NCBI GenBank assembly: GCA_035560005.1
Contig: DATMAN010000068.1
Coordinates: forward strand, 62,001-126,000
DNA from: Burkholderiales bacterium
GTDB lineage: Bacteria > Pseudomonadota > Gammaproteobacteria > Burkholderiales > Eutrophovitaceae
Direction: 5' to 3'
DNA: 64,000 nt
Under the pieces are notes generated by a model. That model saw only the letters and a list, made by a program, of their open reading frames with translations. It ran no database searches and had not been told where the DNA came from. Every line of letters starts with the position of its first letter. The first letter of the stretch is position 1. This document shows positions 59,718-64,000 of this stretch, one piece after another. A program made the position numbers and the translations under genes.

Positions 59718-60779
59718 ATGAGAAGACTGCTTTTCCTGCTGTTGCTGGTCGCGGCGTGGCCGGCTGTGGCCCGCGAGGACGCCCTGCATCTGTACAACTG
59801 GAACCAGTACATCGCCCCGGAAACGGTGGAGCGGTTCGAGAAGGCCTGCAAGTGCAAGGTCAAGCAGTCTTACTACTCGGACAATTCCGAGCTGATGGCC
59901 AAGGTAACCGGCGGTGCCAAGGGCTACGACATCTACGTGCCGACCTCGAACTACATTCCCGACCTCGCCAAGGGCGGTTACCTGCAACCGCTGGACAAGG
60001 CCAGGATTCCCAACTTGAAGAACATCCTGCCGCAGTACCTCAATACGGAATTCGATCCGGGCAACCGGTATTCGGTGCCCTACGCCTACACGGTCACCAT
60101 GCTGGGCTACAACGAGCAGAAGATGAAGGAACTCGGCATCACGGTCGATTCTTGGGCGGCGATCTTCGATCCCGGAATTCTGGAAAAGATCAAGGGTCGG
60201 GTGACCGTGCTCGACAGCCCGGACGAACTGATGGCGGCGGCGCTCAAGTACCACGGCTATTCGGTCAACGACCGCGACCCCAGGCACTGGGAGCAGGCCA
60301 AGAAGACGATCATCGCCGCCAAGAAGTACTGGGCCGCGTTCAAGGCTTCGGGTTACATCGAGCTGCTGGCTTCGGGCGACATCTGGCTGGCACACGGCTA
60401 CTCCAACGACATCTTTCAGGCCGATCTCGGGGCACAGGACGCGAAGAAGAAATTCCGCATCCGCCATGCGCTGCCCAAGGAGGGCGCGGTGCTCGCGCTC
60501 GATGCGATGGTGATCGCCAAGACCGCGCCACGGCCCGATCTCGCGCACCAGTTCATCGACTTCATGCTCGACGGTCGCAATTCCGCCGATCTCACCAACA
60601 TGATCGGCTCGGGCAATCCGAACCGCGAGGCGATGAAGCACATCAAGCCGGAGATCAAGGCGATGTCGGCGATCTTCCCCGACGAGCAGACCGCCAAGAA
60701 GCTGGAAATGCTCAAGGCGCTGAATACAAAGGAGCGCAGGTTGCAGAACCGCATCTGGACCGAAATCAAGGCGAAGTGA
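59718..60779 (+). CDS. potF: Polyamine-binding periplasmic protein (PotF/PotD-like)
   Basis: 353-residue binding protein. A signal peptide of about 20 residues (cleaved near AVARED) is followed by LHLYNWNQYIAPETVERFE, a PotD/PotF start. DIYVPTSNYIPDLAKGGYLQPLDK and VPYAYTVTMLGYN line the ligand cleft. The ATG at 59718 follows GAAGGGAGA. It closes the second polyamine-type operon, 69 bases after potI. Whether it prefers putrescine or spermidine is not clear. Confidence 0.88.
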   Translation: MRRLLFLLLLVAAWPAVAREDALHLYNWNQYIAPETVERFEKACKCKVKQSYYSDNSELMAKVTGGAKGYDIYVPTSNYIPDLAKGGYLQPLDKARIPNLKNILPQYLNTEFDPGNRYSVPYAYTVTMLGYNEQKMKELGITVDSWAAIFDPGILEKIKGRVTVLDSPDELMAAALKYHGYSVNDRDPRHWEQAKKTIIAAKKYWAAFKASGYIELLASGDIWLAHGYSNDIFQADLGAQDAKKKFRIRHALPKEGAVLALDAMVIAKTAPRPDLAHQFIDFMLDGRNSADLTNMIGSGNPNREAMKHIKPEIKAMSAIFPDEQTAKKLEMLKALNTKERRLQNRIWTEIKAK

Positions 60780-60853
60780 AGTGGAGCGCAAGGCGCTGGC
60801 TGAGGGTCGGCCTCGCTCCCGCTCGACCTGCGCGGCGCTCGCGTTTTCGGCGC

Positions 60854-61807
60854 TTAGGGATACTCGGTGCGCAGCGCCTCGATCAGTTTCGGGAGTTCGG
60901 CTTCTGGGAGATAGTCGATGCCGGCGGCGGCTTCGCGACCGCCCCCCGAGGCAAAGCGCTGTGCGATGGCCAGCGCGCCCCTCGGGCGGGCCAGCGGCGC
61001 GCGCAAGCTGACGAGGTAGCCATGGCCGCGCTTGACCAGGACAGCGTGCGCTCGCTGCGGAAATTCCTGCGCCAACCGGTTGGCGAAAGTCCCGACTGCG
61101 CGCCGGCTCCACGCTTCATCCGGTAGCTTTACGAGGGCGCAGCCCGCAGAGAGCACCTCGATCGGCAGGGCATGCGCGCGCGACAAGTCCGCGAGGTAGG
61201 CGCGCTTGAGCGCCACGAATTCCGTGCCGGCGCGCACGAAATCGAGAGGATCGACAAAGGCACGCAATCTCCGGTAGAGCGCTTCCGGCGCGAAGAGCAG
61301 ATCGGCGACGCTCTCTCCGTAGGCGTTGTAGTTGATGTACACGCCCAGCTCCCGCAGCGCGCCGATCTCCGGGCTGGACAGTCCGATCTCGCGCGCCAGG
61401 GCCTGCGCCCGAGCCTCGAGGTTGTCACCGAAGGCGGCCACGATGGCCCATCTGCGAAACCGGCCGCCGAGGTGGCGATCGACGATCAGGCTGGTGCAAA
61501 GCGCGGGATCGGTATCGATGTGCGCGGCCAGGCCCGGGTGCGGCGGGATGCGCCCGGCGTAATGGTGATCGAACCACTCTACGCGTGCGCCCGCTTCCAG
61601 CGCGCGCTCCAGCGCGGCGCGGTTGGCGTCCAGGGAGATGTCGAGCACCGTCAGGTGATCGCCGCGCTCGGCGTCGACTCTGTCCAGGAGCTTGACGTCG
61701 CGCTTCACACCGGTGATCAGCACCGCCTCGCGCGGCTGGGCGAAGCGCAGTTGCAGCAGGCCGCAGATTCCATCCGCGTCGCCGTTGAAGATGTCATAGA
61801 ATCGCAT
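60854..61807 (-). CDS. DHH-family phosphoesterase with altered DHHA1 motif
   Basis: 317-residue protein of the DHH phosphoesterase superfamily. An N-terminal NGDADGICGLLQL metal motif, a DISLD segment and the DHH motif in WFDHHYAG build the catalytic domain (to about residue 150). The C-terminal DHHA1-like domain ends in ASGGGREAAAGI, where the usual GGGH substrate-binding histidine is arginine. Members act as nanoRNases, cyclic-dinucleotide or pyrophosphate hydrolases; the substrate here is unknown. It is divergent from the VanZ gene. Confidence 0.82.
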   Translation of the reverse strand: MRFYDIFNGDADGICGLLQLRFAQPREAVLITGVKRDVKLLDRVDAERGDHLTVLDISLDANRAALERALEAGARVEWFDHHYAGRIPPHPGLAAHIDTDPALCTSLIVDRHLGGRFRRWAIVAAFGDNLEARAQALAREIGLSSPEIGALRELGVYINYNAYGESVADLLFAPEALYRRLRAFVDPLDFVRAGTEFVALKRAYLADLSRAHALPIEVLSAGCALVKLPDEAWSRRAVGTFANRLAQEFPQRAHAVLVKRGHGYLVSLRAPLARPRGALAIAQRFASGGGREAAAGIDYLPEAELPKLIEALRTEYP

Positions 61808-61871
61808 GCGCCGGCGGGAATGAAGCGTCAGCGGAAGCTCGCGGGTATTTCCTTCAGGCGACGACTTCGAG

Positions 61872-62957
61872 ATGCCCAGGCCTGCGGCCGGACCGCCCGT
61901 ACCCTACGCAAAAAGCTCGAAACTCGTCCGCTACCTCGCCGTAGCTTACTTGCTGCTGGTGGCCTACACCAGCTTGTACCCGTTCACGGGCTGGCACCGC
62001 CCGGACGAGGAAGTGCGTGCCTTTCTCGCCTCGGACTGGCCGCGGTTTCTCACGTGGTCCGACGTCGCGCTCAATGCGCTCGCCTATCTCCCCGCGGGAT
62101 TCCTGCTCACTCTGATCCTCATGCCGCTGATGCGGCGCTCTTTGGCCGCGGTCGCCGCGGCCGCGCTGGCCGCGGGTATCAGCCTTGGATTCGAGTTCAT
62201 CCAGACCTATCTGCCGGCGAGAATTCCCTCAAACGTGGACCTGCTGTGCAATGCGTTCGGCGCCGCGCTGGGCGCGCTGCTGGCCGCGCGCTTCGGCGGC
62301 TGGGTGCTGTCCGGCGAGCTGCGGCGGCTGCGCGAGCAGTGGTTCGCGCCGGGCGCGCAGGTGGACTTCTGTTTCCTACTGCTCGCGCTGTGGCTCATCA
62401 CCCAGCTCAACGCCGAGATCTGGCTCTTCGGTAACGGCGACGTGCGCCACCTGCTGCCCGATCCGCCGGCCGTGGCCTACTCGGCGCAGACGTATCTGCT
62501 GCTGGAAGCCGGAGTGGCGGGGCTCAACGGCGCGGGCGTCCTGCTGATGTTGTCGGCCATCTCCCGATCCTTGAACGCGGCGGCCGCCTCGAGCGTGATC
62601 CTGCTGTTGCTCGCGCTCGGCCTGAAGTCGCTCGCTTCCGCCGCTTTGTTCGTGTCCGGCAATCCGCTGCTGTGGTTCACGCCGGGCTCTTCCGCCGGCC
62701 TGGCCATCGGCGCCATCGCATGGCTGGCGCTGATCGCGCTTCCGCGCCCGGTTCAGGCCGCCGCCGCCGCTGCCTGCTTCGCGCTCGGAATGGCGATCGT
62801 GAACGCCGCGCCGGAGAATCCCTATCTCACCGCGGCGCTGCGCGTCTGGCAGCACGGCCACTACGGCGTGGTCAACGAGCTTACCCGCGGTTTGTCGAGC
62901 GCCTGGTCGTTCATAGCCATCGCGTATCTTGCCTACGCCGGTTACCGGCTGCGCTGA
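61872..62957 (+). CDS. VanZ-family membrane protein
   Basis: 361-residue integral membrane protein. The N-terminal half is VanZ-like (YTSLYPFTGW, WSDVALNALAYLPAGFLLTL, SLGFEFIQTYLPARIPSNVDLLCNAFGAALG). The C-terminal half adds about five further helices. VanZ proteins are linked to low-level teicoplanin resistance in Gram-positives, but in Gram-negatives their role is unknown. A 64-base spacer separates it from the divergent DHH gene. Confidence 0.85.
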   Translation: MPRPAAGPPVPYAKSSKLVRYLAVAYLLLVAYTSLYPFTGWHRPDEEVRAFLASDWPRFLTWSDVALNALAYLPAGFLLTLILMPLMRRSLAAVAAAALAAGISLGFEFIQTYLPARIPSNVDLLCNAFGAALGALLAARFGGWVLSGELRRLREQWFAPGAQVDFCFLLLALWLITQLNAEIWLFGNGDVRHLLPDPPAVAYSAQTYLLLEAGVAGLNGAGVLLMLSAISRSLNAAAASSVILLLLALGLKSLASAALFVSGNPLLWFTPGSSAGLAIGAIAWLALIALPRPVQAAAAAACFALGMAIVNAAPENPYLTAALRVWQHGHYGVVNELTRGLSSAWSFIAIAYLAYAGYRLR

Positions 62958-62978
62958 GGGCCGACGGCGCCGCTTCGC

Positions 62979-62984
62979 TATAAT
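62979..62984 (+). promoter_or_regulatory. -10 box of the ferredoxin gene
   Basis: A perfect TATAAT lies 38 bases before the ferredoxin GTG. No -35 hexamer of note is present at 16 to 18 bases upstream. Confidence 0.5.
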
Positions 62985-63016
62985 CGCTACACGTTCTTTA
63001 CGCGGATCCCGGGCTG

Positions 63017-63325
63017 GTGAGCTACTACCGATACCACGTGTTCTTCTGTTGCAACCAGCGCGACGACGGCCGGGCGTGCTGCAACGATCACGATGCGCAG
63101 CAGATGCGCGATTATGCGAAGGCGCGCGTCAAGGAACTGGGTCTTGCCGGCAAGGACAGGGTGCGGGTGAACCAGGCGGGCTGCATGGACCGCTGCGAGG
63201 AAGGGCCGGTGGTGGCGGTCTATCCGCAGGGCGTGTGGTACACCTACGTCGACCGGCACGACATTGACGAGATCATCGAGGAGCATCTCGTCAACGGGCG
63301 CGTCGTCCAGCGCTTGCGGATTTGA
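63017..63325 (+). CDS. Thioredoxin-like [2Fe-2S] ferredoxin
   Basis: 102-residue small ferredoxin. Cysteines C11/C12 in HVFFCCNQRDDG, C21/C22 and the later QAGCMDRCEEGPVVAVYPQG pair supply the four cluster ligands. The pattern is that of thioredoxin-fold 2Fe-2S ferredoxins. The GTG at 63017 is preferred. Its stop overlaps the TTG start of the hydrolase gene (TTGA). The redox partner is not apparent. Confidence 0.88.
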   Translation: MSYYRYHVFFCCNQRDDGRACCNDHDAQQMRDYAKARVKELGLAGKDRVRVNQAGCMDRCEEGPVVAVYPQGVWYTYVDRHDIDEIIEEHLVNGRVVQRLRI

Positions 63326-63933
63326 CCGCGCGCGCGCTCGACCGGCGTCTGATCCGCGGTCCGGCCGGGGATCTGGAGATCGCCGTGACGCAACCCGGAG
63401 TGCAGCCGCGCGGCGTCGCGGTGATCGCGCATCCGCACCCGCTGTACGGAGGCACGCTGGACAACAAGGTCGTGCAGACTCTGGCCAAGGCGTTCGCGAC
63501 GCTGGGGCTGGTGGCGGTGCGCTTCAATTTCCGCGGGGTGGGCCGCAGCGCGGGCAACTTTGACGAGGGCCGCGGGGAGATCGAGGATCTGCTCGCGGTC
63601 GTGCGCCACGCGCGCGCGGAGTTGGCCGAAGGTCGCCTCGCTCTGGCCGGATTCTCGTTTGGCGGCTACGTGGCGGCGCAGGCGGCGCGCGCGCTGGAAA
63701 CGGGACACTTGGCGCTGGTGGCGCCGGCGGTCAATCGGTTTACGGTTCCCGCCGTGCCGCCCCAGACCCTGGTCGTGCATGGCGAAGAAGACGACGTGGT
63801 GCCGTTGAAGGACCTCATGGACTGGGCGCGGCCGCAGCGGTTGCCGGTGGTGGTCTTTCCGGGCACCGGACATTTCTTTCACGGCATGCTGATCGCGCTG
63901 CACGCCGTCGTGGCCCGTTACTTCCGCGACTGA
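63322..63933 (+). CDS. Alpha/beta hydrolase (YfbR/dienelactone-hydrolase-like)
   Basis: 203-residue serine hydrolase fold. HPHPLYGGTLDNKVV is followed by RFNFRGVGRSAG, the nucleophile elbow GFSFGGYVA near residue 112, an acid in HGEEDDVVP and the catalytic histidine in PGTGHFFHG. The substrate is unknown. The start is a TTG overlapping the ferredoxin stop, which is rare; a later start would lose the first strand. It pairs with the ferredoxin gene in many betaproteobacteria. Confidence 0.85.
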   Translation: MTARALDRRLIRGPAGDLEIAVTQPGVQPRGVAVIAHPHPLYGGTLDNKVVQTLAKAFATLGLVAVRFNFRGVGRSAGNFDEGRGEIEDLLAVVRHARAELAEGRLALAGFSFGGYVAAQAARALETGHLALVAPAVNRFTVPAVPPQTLVVHGEEDDVVPLKDLMDWARPQRLPVVVFPGTGHFFHGMLIALHAVVARYFRD

Positions 63934-63937
63934 AGAG

Positions 63938-64000
63938 ATGCCGCTGCTGGAGGTTCGCGAGCTGCGCAAGTCCTACGGAGAGAACGAAGTCATCCGGGGA
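63938..64000 (+). CDS. ABC transporter ATP-binding protein, 5' end
   Basis: The first 21 codons (MPLLEVRELRKSYGENEVIRG) match the N-terminal strand of an ABC ATPase. The gene runs off the window. The ATG follows the hydrolase stop by four bases, with GAAGAG upstream. Which transporter it belongs to cannot be told. Confidence 0.7.
   Translation, partial: MPLLEVRELRKSYGENEVIRG

Overview
The window reads as a contiguous stretch of core chromosome from a high-GC Gram-negative bacterium, most likely a betaproteobacterium. This rests on gene content and order: the zapA-6S RNA pair, gatCAB divergent from mreBCD-mrdA-rodA-rlpA, metX-metW beside ampG, DUF971-ubiE-ubiJ-ubiB, a DUF3683-type giant FAD/Fe-S oxidoreductase, and an outer-membrane toolkit of TonB receptor, LptE, MsbA and a phosphate porin. 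Genes are packed tightly, often with ATGA or GTGA overlaps, and GTG starts are common. I see no prophage, insertion sequence, CRISPR array or plasmid module.

Layout. 1-2852: end of a malonate-decarboxylase-like carboxyltransferase, malonyl-CoA synthetase (MatB) and a prolyl-hydroxylase-like 2OG-Fe(II) oxygenase, all translationally coupled. 2909-4992 (minus strand): a small coiled-coil protein and ZapA, 6S RNA, an EVE-domain protein and a TauE-type permease. 5140-7446: cobalamin riboswitch and TonB-dependent receptor (BtuB). 7597-13089: ydcSTUV-type polyamine ABC importer plus aminobutyraldehyde dehydrogenase. 13189-22829: msbA, polA, a LOG-family protein, thrB, uvrD and a FecR-SPOR protein. 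22940-27942: leuS, lptE, metX, metW. 27912-31371: ampG, xthA, pyrE, a DUF4124 protein. 31368-41259: gatCAB (minus), then the cell-shape cluster mreBCD-mrdA-rodA-rlpA (plus). 41275-44746: PfkB kinase, plsC, apaH, a cytochrome c5-like protein, tRNA-Arg(CCG). 44903-51413: DUF3683 oxidoreductase, HIT protein, phoR and phoB. 51576-56641: DUF971, ubiE, ubiJ, ubiB and a phosphate-selective porin. 56802-60779: a second polyamine-type ABC importer. 60854-64000: DHH phosphoesterase, VanZ protein, 2Fe-2S ferredoxin, alpha/beta hydrolase and the start of an ABC ATPase.

Themes. Regulation can be read directly at several points. The btuB leader carries a B12 aptamer followed by a hairpin that buries the ribosome-binding site. 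phoB and the porin each have a PHO box at the same distance from a -10 element, so they probably form one phosphate-starvation regulon. The promoter of the coiled-coil/zapA operon is placed so that the mRNA would be leaderless. Two polyamine-type importers, one linked to a putrescine-degradation dehydrogenase, suggest use of polyamines as nitrogen and carbon sources. Cell-envelope growth (MreBCD, PBP2, RodA, RlpA, AmpG) and ubiquinone synthesis (UbiE, UbiJ, UbiB) form coherent blocks.

No clearly new multi-gene system stands out. The best leads are the MatB/prolyl-hydroxylase coupling, the FecR-SPOR protein, the altered DHHA1 motif and the regulatory architectures listed under findings. Assignments come from reading motifs and gene order, without database searches.
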